DNA from: Clostridia bacterium
GTDB lineage: Bacteria; Bacillota; Clostridia; Oscillospirales; CAG-272
Direction of reading: 5' to 3'
DNA: 50,685 bases
Assembly (NCBI GenBank): GCA_017446155.1
Contig: JAFSRI010000053.1
Coordinates: forward strand, 234,830 to 285,514
Part shown: piece after piece, positions 8,114-17,200 of the stretch
Layout of the letters: each line of letters opens with the position of its first letter
How positions within the stretch are numbered: position 1 is the first letter of the stretch
The notes under the pieces: generated by a model
Database searches by the model: none
Seen by the model: only the letters and a program-made list of their open reading frames with translations
Told to the model about the DNA's origin: nothing
Translations under genes and position numbers: made by a program

Positions 8114-8314
8114 ATTCTCATCAAAATGCGCTGTTGTTTTCACGTGCATGAAATTTGCTCCCTTCATCTTCTTGCGAGATAGTTGATTGTCGGCGGGAAA
8201 ACCGGTTTGATGCATGTCCGCAAAACTTCTTTAAAAACAATTTTGACCGATTTGCCGAGCGGAGCATAATCGTATTGTTAACGATTTTCCGGATGCTGAA
8301 AAATGCCGTAAAAT

Positions 8315-8349
8315 AAAGTTCGGAACTTAATTTTTAAGTTCCGAACTTT
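8315..8349 (-). terminator. Terminator overlapping the end of the 82-aa gene
   Basis: Perfect 16-bp inverted repeat (arms 8315-8330 and 8334-8349) with a 3-nt loop. On the minus strand the 5' arm also encodes the last residues (SSELKN) and stop of the small membrane protein, so coding and termination signals overlap. The T-tract beyond it is imperfect (TTTATTTTA). Confidence 0.8.
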
Positions 8350-8575
8350 TTTCTTCGAGATCAATAAGCAGTGTTCCGGCGAGCGCGAGCACAACCGACA
8401 CGACCTCGCTCGATATTATTTCGTAAAATTCCGACGTTGTTATCTCAATGGTGCCGTTATTCATGCCGATAATGAGATAGAGTATGTATATTGAATATAT
8501 AATTATCGGTATCACCGTAGCTCTGAATATCCGCGTGGCGGTTTTGCCGACATATTTTGGAATAGTTATTTTCAT
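8327..8575 (-). CDS. Small membrane protein, unknown, 82 aa
   Basis: Begins with a basic segment (MKITIPKYVGKTATRIFRATV), followed by membrane helices at about 20-38 (IPIIIYSIYILYLIIG) and 56-71 (SEVVSVVLALAGTLLI), then a charged tail. The start has GGAGGAAG upstream, and a promoter (8614-8642) and terminator bracket it, which makes it a real gene despite its size. No family recognised. Confidence 0.7.
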   Translation of the reverse strand: MKITIPKYVGKTATRIFRATVIPIIIYSIYILYLIIGMNNGTIEITTSEFYEIISSEVVSVVLALAGTLLIDLEEKSSELKN

Positions 8576-8613
8576 TTGTGCTTCCTCCGTTCAGAAATCT
8601 TCTGTTCGATATA

Positions 8614-8642
8614 ATTATACATGCCTTTTGCCGTTTTGTCAT
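8614..8642 (-). promoter_or_regulatory. Sigma-A promoter for the 82-aa membrane protein
   Basis: Minus strand: ATGACA, 17-bp spacer, TATAAT, with an extended TG element just before the -10. About 40 bp upstream of the start codon. Confidence 0.7.
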
Positions 8643-8802
8643 TGATAAATATATGGAAAAATAATTGCATGTAAAATAATAATTATTCATATTTCGACAT
8701 ATTGCGACAGCAAATATCGAAAAATTGGCGCTGAAAACGTTTTTAGATGATTTGTGCGCGGAATTTTGTCGAATATTTCCGATAAAAACTGAAAATTTCG
8801 TG

Positions 8803-8831
8803 TTGAAAGTATGGCACGGAAAATATAAAAT
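8803..8831 (+). promoter_or_regulatory. Sigma-A promoter for the 99-aa gene
   Basis: TTGAAA, 17-bp spacer, TAAAAT, ending 34 bp before ATG 8866. Its position downstream of the possible TTG start at 8725 argues that the longer version of the gene is not made. Confidence 0.6.
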
Positions 8832-8865
8832 GTGGCTTGCATTAACAACGCGGAGGACGAAAAAT

Positions 8866-9165
8866 ATGGATAAAAATTATTTCGGCGGCATTGTCAGCCA
8901 TATTGAAAAGATTACGGACGGGATTTTCCGATCTTTTAATGTTTTACAGAGCATTACGGGTGAAGGCGACGTGTATTCGATTTATGCGGTGACGGAACAC
9001 GACGGCGAGCGCGACGAATGTTATGTCTATGACGTTGCGAGAGATGAACCGAGCGCCGTCATTATATGCAAATTTTTGGCTGAACATGACGTGAGCGCTG
9101 TTCATTTGCTCGACGTGCTTTCGGATATTACGGGGATCGAATTCGATTGCGAGATTACAATTTAA
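8866..9165 (+). CDS. Small cytoplasmic protein, unknown (possibly DUF6514-like), 99 aa
   Basis: The start is placed at the ATG preceded by GCGGAGG (8850-8856); the frame is open further upstream but without a ribosome site. The sequence alternates short beta strands (VYSIYAVTEH, ECYVYDVARD) with a helix (AVIICKFLAEHDVSAVHLLDVLSDI). This strand-strand-helix layout reminds me of the clostridial DUF6514 family, but the match is from memory and weak. It is monocistronic with its own promoter and terminator. Confidence 0.6.
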   Translation: MDKNYFGGIVSHIEKITDGIFRSFNVLQSITGEGDVYSIYAVTEHDGERDECYVYDVARDEPSAVIICKFLAEHDVSAVHLLDVLSDITGIEFDCEITI

Positions 9166-9185
9166 AAATGACGAAATAATATTTT

Positions 9186-9219
9186 AACCCGCCGGCGGTA
9201 AAACGTTTGGCGGGTTTTT
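9186..9219 (+). terminator. Intrinsic terminator of the 99-aa gene
   Basis: 8-bp stem AACCCGCC / GGCGGGTT with a 15-nt loop, followed by a T run. 21 nt downstream of the stop codon. Confidence 0.8.
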
Positions 9220-9366
9220 GTTGTTATAAAATGGTGTTTGCAGGCGATGAAAAACATCCTGCATAGCAAAAGGCGATGACGGCAGACGCTTAAAGGCAAT
9301 GTAATTTCAGTTGCAAAGCCAATAATTTATTTATTGCATTATTAATTATTTATTTACAATATATTC

Positions 9367-9395
9367 TTGCTTTTCGGAAAGTAATATGATATACT
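9367..9395 (+). promoter_or_regulatory. Sigma-A promoter upstream of the PDT-like/ruvCAB genes
   Basis: TTGCTT, 17-bp spacer, TATACT, about 50 bp before the start at 9445. Probably transcribes the prephenate-dehydratase-like gene and ruvC, and perhaps ruvA-ruvB. Confidence 0.65.
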
Positions 9396-9444
9396 GTATG
9401 ATGAAGTAAAATCCCGGATAATACATTGAAAACGGAGAAGTCAT

Positions 9445-10410
9445 ATGGAAAACGAACTTGCGCACGGCGCGATTAAAAAGAATATCGAACGTGCCGACGG
9501 AAGGGCGACCTCAGCCGTAATCACTCGCGCGGCATATCTTTGTGACGCGGCAAACTTTATTTCAGACGAGCTTTCGGCGGTTTACGCGGATATTTTCGAC
9601 GAAATATGCACGGGTGACGACGCGCGAGGGATATACGCCGAGCGCCGCGCGGATGTTGAAAGCAAGATCGCGCTTTCAAATTCACTGCCGCGAAGCAAGA
9701 AATATATCTCTCACGGGATTGAAATTTTCGATTCGTGCTTTATCTGCTCAAAAATACACAGACAAAAATATTCCGCCGGTGACGCCGCACGTGCGTTTTT
9801 CGGTGCGGCGAAAATTCAAAAGGGCGCTGAGAACAATGCGAAAATAGCGTTCGTGGCGGGAAAACAAGCCAATGCCGCATTTGAGATGTTCGCCAGATTT
9901 CTCGGCACGGTTTCGGCTTTTGGCGTCGAGAGTTTTTCCGACGCATGCGACGCGGCATCCGAAGGCGACGCCGACTATTGCATCGTGCCGCTTGAAAACT
10001 CAGCCGAGGGCAGACTCGACGGCTTTTATAACGCTGTCGGCAAAGCGGGGCTTTATCCGTTGCTCGGATGCCGAATAGGCGACGGCGACGGATATACGCG
10101 TTTTGTTCTGTTCAGCCGCAGGGCTTTGTATGCCGAAGCCGACGGGATGAGCATGATGCAGATTCGATTGACCGCCGACAGGATGGGCGACGTATCGGAT
10201 ATTTTAAGCGCGGCGGATTTCTTCGGAGCTGACGTCACACGCATAGATACGATACCTTTGTCGGCGGCGGGAAGAGAAAACTCGATCGATATGATATTCA
10301 AAGTAAACGACGCCGACATTGCGGGGTTTATCACGTTTTTGCGGTTTGAATATCCGCAGTTTTACCTGTTCGGCATATTCACTGACATAAGCGAAGGAGG
10401 CGGGCGATGA
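9445..10410 (+). CDS. Degenerate prephenate dehydratase-like protein with ACT domain
   Basis: 321 aa. Residues 1-125 form a helical region I do not recognise; it does not show a chorismate-mutase signature. Residues 134-225 resemble the prephenate dehydratase fold: an EGDADYCIVPLENSAEG stretch (PLENS at 182-186) and GYTRF, whose TRF at 218-220 is the catalytic-Thr motif in true enzymes. The opening GPxGTFS motif is replaced (AFVAGKQANAAF), so activity is doubtful. Residues 238-314 look like an ACT domain, with the Phe-binding ESRP replaced by DTIP. No aromatic-pathway genes are nearby and the stop overlaps the ruvC start by 4 nt. It may be a divergent dehydratase or an amino-acid-binding regulatory relic. 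Confidence 0.68.
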   Translation: MENELAHGAIKKNIERADGRATSAVITRAAYLCDAANFISDELSAVYADIFDEICTGDDARGIYAERRADVESKIALSNSLPRSKKYISHGIEIFDSCFICSKIHRQKYSAGDAARAFFGAAKIQKGAENNAKIAFVAGKQANAAFEMFARFLGTVSAFGVESFSDACDAASEGDADYCIVPLENSAEGRLDGFYNAVGKAGLYPLLGCRIGDGDGYTRFVLFSRRALYAEADGMSMMQIRLTADRMGDVSDILSAADFFGADVTRIDTIPLSAAGRENSIDMIFKVNDADIAGFITFLRFEYPQFYLFGIFTDISEGGGR

Positions 10411-10922
10411 TAATACTCGGGATCGACCCGGGGCTTGCTACCGTGGGCTACGGAGTGATAGAATATGAAAAGGGCAAATTCCGAACGATAGCGACGGGCG
10501 CGATAGAAACGCCCGCCGGAATAGACGTGGAATTAAGACTGAAAACGGTATATGACGATATGTGCGAGCTTATTGACACATATCATCCCGCCGAGATGGC
10601 GGTGGAGGAGTTGTTCTTCAACACGAACCAAAAGACGGCGATAGGTGTTGCGGAAGCGAGAGGAGTAATTCTTCTGGCGGCGGTGAGAAAAGGCGTGACG
10701 ATAGCCGAATACACTCCGCTGCAAGTAAAGCAGTCGGTTGTTGGTTACGGCCGCGCGGAAAAGAAACAGGTTCAGGAGATGGTGAAGATAATCCTCAACA
10801 TTCCAAAGGTTCCGAAACCCGATGACGCGGCGGACGCGTTGGCGCTTGCAATTTGCCACGCGCATTGCGGCGGCTCGTCGATAAAAGAGTTTTATAACGG
10901 AAAGAAGAAAAAACTGATATAG
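10407..10922 (+). CDS. ruvC: Holliday junction resolvase RuvC
   Basis: Endonuclease that cuts four-way junctions after RuvAB branch migration. 171 aa. RNase H-like metal site: D7 (LGIDPGLATVGYG), E67 (AVEELFF), D140 and D143 (KPDDAADALALAICH). The FFNTNQKTAIGVAEARG and YGRAEKKQVQ stretches are characteristic. It overlaps the previous gene by 4 nt (ATGA), so it is translationally coupled. ruvA follows after about 208 nt. Confidence 0.97.
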   Translation: MIILGIDPGLATVGYGVIEYEKGKFRTIATGAIETPAGIDVELRLKTVYDDMCELIDTYHPAEMAVEELFFNTNQKTAIGVAEARGVILLAAVRKGVTIAEYTPLQVKQSVVGYGRAEKKQVQEMVKIILNIPKVPKPDDAADALALAICHAHCGGSSIKEFYNGKKKKLI

Positions 10923-11130
10923 TGCTGGAATTATTTTTTCGTTCGGACAAAACGCGGCTGAGAAATCCTTTCCAAAACCGTAATAATTCCTGCGAGAATA
11001 GGGACAGCGTTTGAATATGAGAAAAACTTTTTGAAAAAATCCCCATGATAACAAATTTTCAAAATATATTTGATTTCAGCGAAAGGAAATTCGGGCGAAG
11101 CAAAAAGATGTGCCGCCCATGGTGAAAAAT

Positions 11131-11727
11131 ATGTTTTACTATGTAAAAGGACCGCTTGTGATGACAGACCCGCAGAGTGCCGTCGTCGATTGCGGCGGCG
11201 TAGGATATAAGTTGACGATAAGCGGCAACACCCTATCTCACTTGACGGAAGTCGGCAAAGTCGTGTGTCTGTATACATATATGTCGATACGCGAGGACGC
11301 GGTTGAATTGTTTGGCTTTTACACGACCGAAGAGCTTAACGCTTTCAAACTGCTTATAACGGTTTCCGGCGTAGGGCCGAAAGCGGCGATGTCGATCCTT
11401 TCGCTTATGTCGCCCGAAAAATTCGCCGTGGCAGTGTCGATGGGCGATTCAAAAGCGCTTTCAAAAGCGAACGGCGTAGGCAAAAAAACAGCCGACAGAA
11501 TAATTCTGGAACTTAAAGACAAGGTGGCGAAAAATATCGACGTGTCGAGCGATTTGGAGGACGCTGGCGGTTATGCGTCGAGCTCCGTCGCCGACGACGC
11601 GGTGGAAGCGCTGATGGTTCTCGGCTATCCGAGAGGGGTGGCGCTGAAAGCCGTCGAGGGCTGTTCGGGCGACACGCTTGAAGAACTTATGCGAGCGGCA
11701 CTGAAAAAAATAGGCTCGAATATGTGA
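11131..11727 (+). CDS. ruvA: Holliday junction branch migration protein RuvA
   Basis: Tetrameric junction-binding subunit that recruits RuvB. Taken from ATG 11131 the protein is 198 aa and begins MFYYVKGPL, as RuvA normally does; in-frame GTG 11110, ATG 11119 and GTG 11122 are alternatives, and no start has a clear ribosome site. An OB fold at 1-62 is followed by two helix-hairpin-helix motifs (TVSGVGPKAAMSIL; KANGVGKKTADRIILELKDK). After a linker, domain III (DDAVEALMVLGYPRGVALKAV) contacts RuvB. The 208-bp gap before it contains a wide inverted repeat (10927-10935 with 10982-10990) of unknown meaning. Confidence 0.96.
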   Translation: MFYYVKGPLVMTDPQSAVVDCGGVGYKLTISGNTLSHLTEVGKVVCLYTYMSIREDAVELFGFYTTEELNAFKLLITVSGVGPKAAMSILSLMSPEKFAVAVSMGDSKALSKANGVGKKTADRIILELKDKVAKNIDVSSDLEDAGGYASSSVADDAVEALMVLGYPRGVALKAVEGCSGDTLEELMRAALKKIGSNM

Positions 11728-11839
11728 CGGTGAAATACCGAAAAAACCGTCATCACAAGGCGGGATCCGCAAACAATACCGCTGACGGAGCGAGCAAAAG
11801 AAGAACCGATACTCACCGATATTTAAAAGGAGCGTCATA

Positions 11840-12922
11840 ATGGCAATAAACAAATTCAACATAACCTCTGAAAACGAGGAAGAATACGACATCGAAACGC
11901 GGATAGTGAACGCGGGCTTTTCCGATGAGGACGGAGATATAGAAAGCGGACTCCGCCCGAAATGTATGGACGATTACATCGGGCAGGAAAAAGCGAAAGA
12001 AGAGTTGAAAATATATATCGAAGCGGCAAAACAACGTGAGGAATCGCTTGATCACGTCCTGCTTTACGGTCCGCCGGGACTCGGCAAAACGACGCTGTCG
12101 AACATTATAGCAAACGAGCTTGGCGTGAACATAAGAATAACGTCCGGCCCCGCTATCGAAAAGCAGGGCGATTTGGCGGCGCTGCTTACGAACCTGAACG
12201 AAAACGACGTGCTGTTTATCGACGAGATACACCGTCTGCCGAGAAACGTAGAGGAGATACTCTATCCCGCGATGGAAGATTACGCCCTCGACCTTATAAT
12301 CGGCAAAGGTCCGGCGGCGCGCAGCATTCGTATGTCGCTGCCGCATTTCACGCTTATCGGTGCAACAACAAGAGCCGGCCAGCTCACAACGCCGCTCCGC
12401 GACAGATTCGGGGTGCTTTTGCGACTTGAACTTTATACTACGGACGAACTTTCAAAGATAATCACACGAAGCGCGGGAATACTCGGCATTTCAATTTCCG
12501 AGGACGGCGCGCAGGAACTTGCAAAACGTTCGCGCGGTACGCCGAGAATCGCCAACAGACTTCTCCGTCGCGTGCGCGATTTCGCACAGGTGCGCGGCGA
12601 CGGCACAGTCACACGTGAGATGACGGACCGTGCGCTTAAAATGCTTGACATAGACCATCTCGGTCTTGACAATACCGACAGGCGCATGCTCGAAACGATA
12701 ATCCGCTTTTACGACGGAGGCCCCGTCGGGCTTGAAACGCTTTCCGCCACGATCGGAGAAGAGGCGGTGACGCTTGAAGACGTGTATGAACCGTATTTGA
12801 TACAAATCGGCTTTATAAACCGCACTCCGCGCGGAAGATGCGTCACAAGGCTTGCCTATGAGCATTTGGGTATACCGTTCGGCACGGACGGACGCATGAA
12901 ACAGAGCAAACTCGACATTTAA
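11840..12922 (+). CDS. ruvB: Holliday junction DNA helicase RuvB
   Basis: AAA+ motor for branch migration. 360 aa. Walker [10 protein letters not shown], Walker B LFIDEIHR, sensor region [18 protein letters not shown] with the arginine finger, then the lid and a C-terminal winged helix ([32 protein letters not shown]). AAAAGGAGCG precedes the ATG. It is separated from ruvA by 112 bp with no terminator, so the two are probably co-transcribed. Confidence 0.98.
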   Translation: MAINKFNITSENEEEYDIETRIVNAGFSDEDGDIESGLRPKCMDDYIGQEKAKEELKIYIEAAKQREESLDHVLLYGPPGLGKTTLSNIIANELGVNIRITSGPAIEKQGDLAALLTNLNENDVLFIDEIHRLPRNVEEILYPAMEDYALDLIIGKGPAARSIRMSLPHFTLIGATTRAGQLTTPLRDRFGVLLRLELYTTDELSKIITRSAGILGISISEDGAQELAKRSRGTPRIANRLLRRVRDFAQVRGDGTVTREMTDRALKMLDIDHLGLDNTDRRMLETIIRFYDGGPVGLETLSATIGEEAVTLEDVYEPYLIQIGFINRTPRGRCVTRLAYEHLGIPFGTDGRMKQSKLDI

Positions 12923-12935
12923 GTGAGGGAAAACG

Positions 12936-13787
12936 ATGTTTATATCGGACAAATGGAAAGAATATGAACTTATCGACTGCTCGGACGGGGAACGGCTTGA
13001 AAGGTGGGGAAAATACATCCTTCGTCGTCCCGACCCGCAGGTGATATGGAAAAGCGAAAAGAAAAGTCCGCTTTGGAACAAGGCGGACGCGGTCTATACG
13101 CGGCAGGGCGGCGGCGGACAGTGGACGAAGCACGACGTTGCCGAAAGCTGGAACGTTTCATACGGAGAGTTGAAATTCAAGATAAAAACAATGGGTTTTA
13201 AGCACACGGGGCTGTTCCCGGAACAGGCTACGAACTGGGATTTCTGTGCGGAGCTTATTAAAAACGCCGGCAGAGAGATAAAAGTGCTCAACCTCTTTGC
13301 GTATACCGGCGCGGCAACGGTTTCGGCGGCGAAAGCGGGGGCAAGCGTGTGTCACGTAGACGCGGCGAAGGGAATGGTGGCTCAGGCGAAGGAAAACGCG
13401 GCGCTGAGCGGTCTTGAAAATGCGCCGATAAGATATATCGTTGACGATTGCAGAAAATTTATCGAGCGTGAAATACGGCGCGGCAATCGCTACGACGGAA
13501 TAATAATGGATCCGCCTTCATATGGCAGAGGGCCTAACGGTGAAGTGTGGAAATTGGAGGACAGCATTGATGATTTTATCAAGCTCGCGGCAAAGGTACT
13601 ACGCGACTCTCCGCTGTTCTTTATTGTGAACTCTTACACGACGGGGCTTTCACCCGCCGCCATGGGATATATAATGCGCCTCGTTCTTCCGAGAGGGAAA
13701 ATCGAATGCGAGGAGCTGGGATTGCGCGTATCGCACACGGGGGGGATACTTCCTTGCGGGGCGACAGCGCGGTGGAGCAAAGGATAA
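12936..13787 (+). CDS. Class I SAM-dependent methyltransferase, RlmI-like
   Basis: 283 aa. Probable rRNA large-subunit methyltransferase. SAM-binding motif I is VLNLFAYTGAATVSAAKAGA, the acidic VDAAKG follows, and motif IV is IIMDPPSYGRGPNGEVWKLE, as in the RlmI/RlmK-type C-terminal domain. It lacks the N-terminal PUA domain of RlmI, having instead a short beta-rich front (ERLERWGKYILRRPDPQVIW). The exact target base cannot be read. It lies between ruvB (13-nt gap) and ecfA1 (2-nt gap), suggesting one long transcript. Confidence 0.85.
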   Translation: MFISDKWKEYELIDCSDGERLERWGKYILRRPDPQVIWKSEKKSPLWNKADAVYTRQGGGGQWTKHDVAESWNVSYGELKFKIKTMGFKHTGLFPEQATNWDFCAELIKNAGREIKVLNLFAYTGAATVSAAKAGASVCHVDAAKGMVAQAKENAALSGLENAPIRYIVDDCRKFIEREIRRGNRYDGIIMDPPSYGRGPNGEVWKLEDSIDDFIKLAAKVLRDSPLFFIVNSYTTGLSPAAMGYIMRLVLPRGKIECEELGLRVSHTGGILPCGATARWSKG

Positions 13788-13789
13788 AA

Positions 13790-14647
13790 ATGAACGAAAC
13801 AATAATCAAAGCCGAAAAGCTCGGATATACCTATGAGGGTGACGAGCGTAACGTCAGAGCGCTCGACGGGGTGGACATCGAGATTTACAGAGGGGAATTT
13901 CTCTGTGTTCTCGGACAGAACGGATCGGGCAAAAGCACGCTTGCAAAGTTGTTCAACCTCATACTTACGCCGACGGACGGCGTGCTTGAACTTTTCGGCA
14001 AAAGAATAGAAAAGGACATAACCGACGACGAAATTTTCGATATAAGGCGCAAGATAGGAATGGTGTTTCAGAACCCCGACAATCAACTTGTGGCGACGAT
14101 AGTCGAAGAGGACGTGGCATTCGGCCCGGAAAACATCGGGATGCCTCCCGCAAAGATAAGGGAAACGGTTGACGCCGCGCTTGATACGGTGGGAATGAGC
14201 GAATACGCAAGGCACAGCCCACACCAGCTTTCCGGCGGACAAAAGCAAAGAGTGGCGATAGCCGGCATCATCGCGCTTTCGCCGGACGTTATTATATTCG
14301 ACGAGTCGACCGCCATGCTCGACCCGAACGGAAGAGCGGAAGTAATGGACACAATAAAGAAGCTGAAAAACAGCGGAACGACCGTTGTTCTCATTACGCA
14401 CTATATGGAGGAGGCGGCGGAGGCTGACAGAGTTGCGGTGATTGACGGCGGGAGAAAAGTGCTTGAAGGAACGCCGACAGAGGTGTTCACCGAGCGGGAA
14501 AAACTCATTGAATGCGGACTTGCCGTTCCGCAGGCAACGGAGCTGATGTTGAAATTGAAACAAAAAGGATTTGTAGACACAGCGGACGTATTGACGCCGT
14601 ATGAGGCGGCGCTCGCAATAGCGAAAGCCGCGGGAGGTGCGAGATGA
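13790..14647 (+). CDS. ecfA1: Energy-coupling factor transporter ATPase EcfA1
   Basis: First ABC ATPase of the general ECF module that energises several vitamin S components. The start is set at ATG 13790 (ribosome site AAAGGAT), which gives 285 aa and MNETIIKAEKLGYTYEG; the frame extends upstream but overlaps the methyltransferase. Walker A GQNGSGKST, Q-loop FQNPDNQLVATIVEEDVAFG, signature LSGGQKQR, Walker B VIIFDEST and D-loop MLDPNGR. The FGPEN-type segment and C-terminal extension are typical of CbiO/EcfA. Its stop overlaps the next start by 4 nt. Confidence 0.95.
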   Translation: MNETIIKAEKLGYTYEGDERNVRALDGVDIEIYRGEFLCVLGQNGSGKSTLAKLFNLILTPTDGVLELFGKRIEKDITDDEIFDIRRKIGMVFQNPDNQLVATIVEEDVAFGPENIGMPPAKIRETVDAALDTVGMSEYARHSPHQLSGGQKQRVAIAGIIALSPDVIIFDESTAMLDPNGRAEVMDTIKKLKNSGTTVVLITHYMEEAAEADRVAVIDGGRKVLEGTPTEVFTEREKLIECGLAVPQATELMLKLKQKGFVDTADVLTPYEAALAIAKAAGGAR

Positions 14648-15507
14648 CGTCAGCAGAACTGAAAAACGTTTCATATATTTACAGCCGCGGAACACCGTTT
14701 GAAAAAAAGGCGGTGAAAAATGTTTCCGTAGCGTTTGAAAAGGGCAAAATAACAGGTATCATCGGGCACACGGGCTCGGGCAAAAGCACGCTGGCACAGC
14801 TTATAAACGGCTTGCTCGAAATAAGCGAGGGAGAGGTTTTCGTCGACGGGCAGAATATTTGGGAAAACAAAAAGAATATCCGCTCGGTCAGGTTCAATGT
14901 CGGGCTGGTGTTCCAATATCCGGAATATCAACTTTTTGAAGAAACGGTATATAAAGACATCGCCTTCGGCCCGAAAAACATGGGACTTGACGAGGGAGAT
15001 ATAGATAAAAGAGTAAAAACAGCTGCAAAAGAAGTCGGACTTGACGAAGCGCTGCTTGACAAATCTCCGTTTGAACTTTCCGGCGGGCAAAAACGCCGCG
15101 CGGCGATAGCCGGCGTTATCGCCATGCAACCGGAAATTCTCATCCTCGACGAGCCCGCGGCAGGGCTTGACCCGCGCGGCAGGGAAAGCATTATGAAAAT
15201 GCTTTCGTCATATTGCGCCGAAAGCGGAGCGTCGGTCGTAATGATAAGCCACAGTATGGAGGACATCGCGCAATACTGCGATGATATTCTTGTGATGAAC
15301 AAGGGCGAGGTGTTCTTTTTCGGCACGACATCAGAGGCTTTCGCCATGTCCGGCAGGCTTTCGCTTATAGGGCTTGCCGTTCCGCAGGTAACAAGAGTAT
15401 TGATAGAACTTAATAAGCTCGGCTTTGACGTTTCAACGTCGATTTACACCGTCGATGACGCCGTAAAAGAGATAGAAAAGCTGTTTGGGGGTGGCGAGAA
15501 GTGTTGA
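14644..15507 (+). CDS. ecfA2: Energy-coupling factor transporter ATPase EcfA2
   Basis: Second, non-identical ATPase of the module, 287 aa. Walker A GHTGSGKST, Q-loop FQYPEYQLFEETVYKDIAFGPKN, signature LSGGQKRR, Walker B ILILDEPAAGLDPRGR and switch His in ISHSMEDI. It pairs with EcfA1 as a heterodimer at the membrane. It overlaps ecfA1 by 4 nt and ecfT by 7 nt, so production of the three is coupled. Confidence 0.95.
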   Translation: MTSAELKNVSYIYSRGTPFEKKAVKNVSVAFEKGKITGIIGHTGSGKSTLAQLINGLLEISEGEVFVDGQNIWENKKNIRSVRFNVGLVFQYPEYQLFEETVYKDIAFGPKNMGLDEGDIDKRVKTAAKEVGLDEALLDKSPFELSGGQKRRAAIAGVIAMQPEILILDEPAAGLDPRGRESIMKMLSSYCAESGASVVMISHSMEDIAQYCDDILVMNKGEVFFFGTTSEAFAMSGRLSLIGLAVPQVTRVLIELNKLGFDVSTSIYTVDDAVKEIEKLFGGGEKC

Positions 15508-16331
15508 AAGACGTTACTCTCGGGCAGTTTTTCCCGGGAAACTCGATAGTTCACCGCACCGACGCGAGAATAAAACTTTTGTGCGTTATCGCATATATAG
15601 TCGGAATATTTCTTGCAAAAAGCGCGGCGGCATATGCGCTTGTGCTTGTCGCCACGGTGCTTTTGGCGCTTGTATCGTCAATTCCGATGTCAACGTTGCT
15701 GAAAAGTCTGAAACCGCTTACGTTTATAATCATCATAACCTCTATCATAAACATTTTTTGGTACACCGCGCCTGAGGGTGCCGTTCCGCTTGTTGAATTT
15801 TGGAAAATAAAAATTTACGCAGGCGGCCTTATGACGGCGGTATATATGATATTGCGCATTGCGTGCCTTATCGTCGGAACAAGCGTTTTGCTGACATATA
15901 CAACATCGCCGATAGCGCTCACCGACGCGATAGAGAGCTTGCTTGTGCCGCTTAAAATAATAAAACTTCCCGTGCATGAATTTGCAATGATGATGACGAT
16001 AGCGCTCAGATTTATACCGACGCTCATTGAAGAAACAAACAAGATAATGGCGGCGCAGAAGTCGCGCGGAGCGGATTTTTCAAGCGGCGGACTTACCAAA
16101 CGCGCAAAGGCGATGATACCTATTATCATTCCCTTGTTCATTTCCGCTTTCAGACGCGCGGACGACCTTGCGATAGCGATGGAGTGCAGGTGTTATCGCG
16201 GCGGTAGCGGCAGAACGAAAATGAACATAAAAAAACTCGCACCGACCGACATTTTACTGCCGTTGTTCACGGCGGCGATAATCGCGGGCGCTGTGTTGCT
16301 GAACAAATTCGTGCCGTTTAACATTGTTTGA
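15501..16331 (+). CDS. ecfT: Energy-coupling factor transporter transmembrane protein EcfT
   Basis: T component that links the ATPases to exchangeable S components. 276 aa from GTG 15501 (Gly-rich ribosome site GGGGGTGG). Starts with the usual LGQFFPGNSIVHRTDARIK and has about six membrane helices. The two coupling-helix motifs read QKSRGADF and ECRCYRGG, matching the Ala/Ser-Arg-Gly signature. No S component lies beside it, as expected for a group II ECF system that serves S proteins encoded elsewhere. Confidence 0.95.
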   Translation: MLKDVTLGQFFPGNSIVHRTDARIKLLCVIAYIVGIFLAKSAAAYALVLVATVLLALVSSIPMSTLLKSLKPLTFIIIITSIINIFWYTAPEGAVPLVEFWKIKIYAGGLMTAVYMILRIACLIVGTSVLLTYTTSPIALTDAIESLLVPLKIIKLPVHEFAMMMTIALRFIPTLIEETNKIMAAQKSRGADFSSGGLTKRAKAMIPIIIPLFISAFRRADDLAIAMECRCYRGGSGRTKMNIKKLAPTDILLPLFTAAIIAGAVLLNKFVPFNIV

Positions 16332-16339
16332 GGAGTAAA

Positions 16340-17098
16340 ATGAAATATCTATTGGAACTTTCGTATCTCGGCGAAAAATACTGCGGTTTTCAGGTGCAGG
16401 ATAACGCCGAAACGGTGCAGGGGGCGCTGTGCCGGGCGGGGAGGGCGCTTTTCGGCGTCGACTGCTTGGTGACGGGTTGCAGTCGTACCGACAGCGGCGT
16501 TCACGCCATACAATATTTTGCAACTATCTCTCACGACGGCGGCGCCGATATACCGCCGGATAAATTACCTCGGGCGATAAATACATTTTTGCCGGCGGAT
16601 ATTTCGGTTCACGCGGCGGAAAATGTAGACGACGAGTTTTCCGTGCGGCGCGCTGTTTTCGGCAAGGAGTATATGTATCTTGTTCATAACGCGCAAACGG
16701 GCGACCCGTTTTTGGCGGGACGTGCATATGAATATGCGCGTGTCCTTGACGTTGACTTGATGAACGCCGCGGCGGAAAAAATAAAGGGTAGGCACGATTT
16801 TGCATGTTTTATGGCGGCGGGGAGCGACATAAGCGACACTGCGCGGACGATAAACGATATAAGAGTTGAGCGCGACGGTGAAAATGTGATGATATTTGTT
16901 TCAGCCGACGGATTTTTATATAACATGGTGCGTATAATAGCGGGAACGCTCATCGAGGTTTCGGAGGGGAAGATCACACCCGACAGTATTCCGAACATAA
17001 TAAATTCAAAAAACAGAGCGAATGCCGGCAGAACCGCGCCCGCCTGCGGGTTGTATTTAAAACGGGTATTTATAAACAAAAATTACGCAACACATTGA
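16340..17098 (+). CDS. truA: tRNA pseudouridine synthase TruA
   Basis: Makes pseudouridine at tRNA positions 38-40. The start is ATG 16340 with GAGGAG upstream (an in-frame GTG at 16328 overlaps ecfT). 252 aa. The catalytic Asp is D51 in CSRTDSGVHA. Other marks are YLGEKYCGFQVQ, the NTFLPADISV stretch, KEYMYLVHN, GRHDFACFMAAGSD and the C-terminal DGFLYNMVRIIAGTL. The ecfA1-ecfA2-ecfT-truA order is conserved in Firmicutes. Confidence 0.97.
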   Translation: MKYLLELSYLGEKYCGFQVQDNAETVQGALCRAGRALFGVDCLVTGCSRTDSGVHAIQYFATISHDGGADIPPDKLPRAINTFLPADISVHAAENVDDEFSVRRAVFGKEYMYLVHNAQTGDPFLAGRAYEYARVLDVDLMNAAAEKIKGRHDFACFMAAGSDISDTARTINDIRVERDGENVMIFVSADGFLYNMVRIIAGTLIEVSEGKITPDSIPNIINSKNRANAGRTAPACGLYLKRVFINKNYATH

Positions 17099-17200
17099 AA
17101 TTGCAAAAGCTGTTTTGAAATAAAAACGGGATATATTTTTCCGATTAGGGAAAAACAAGGATAAGCGACGGCGATATGCCGACGCGGAAAGGAGCACGGC

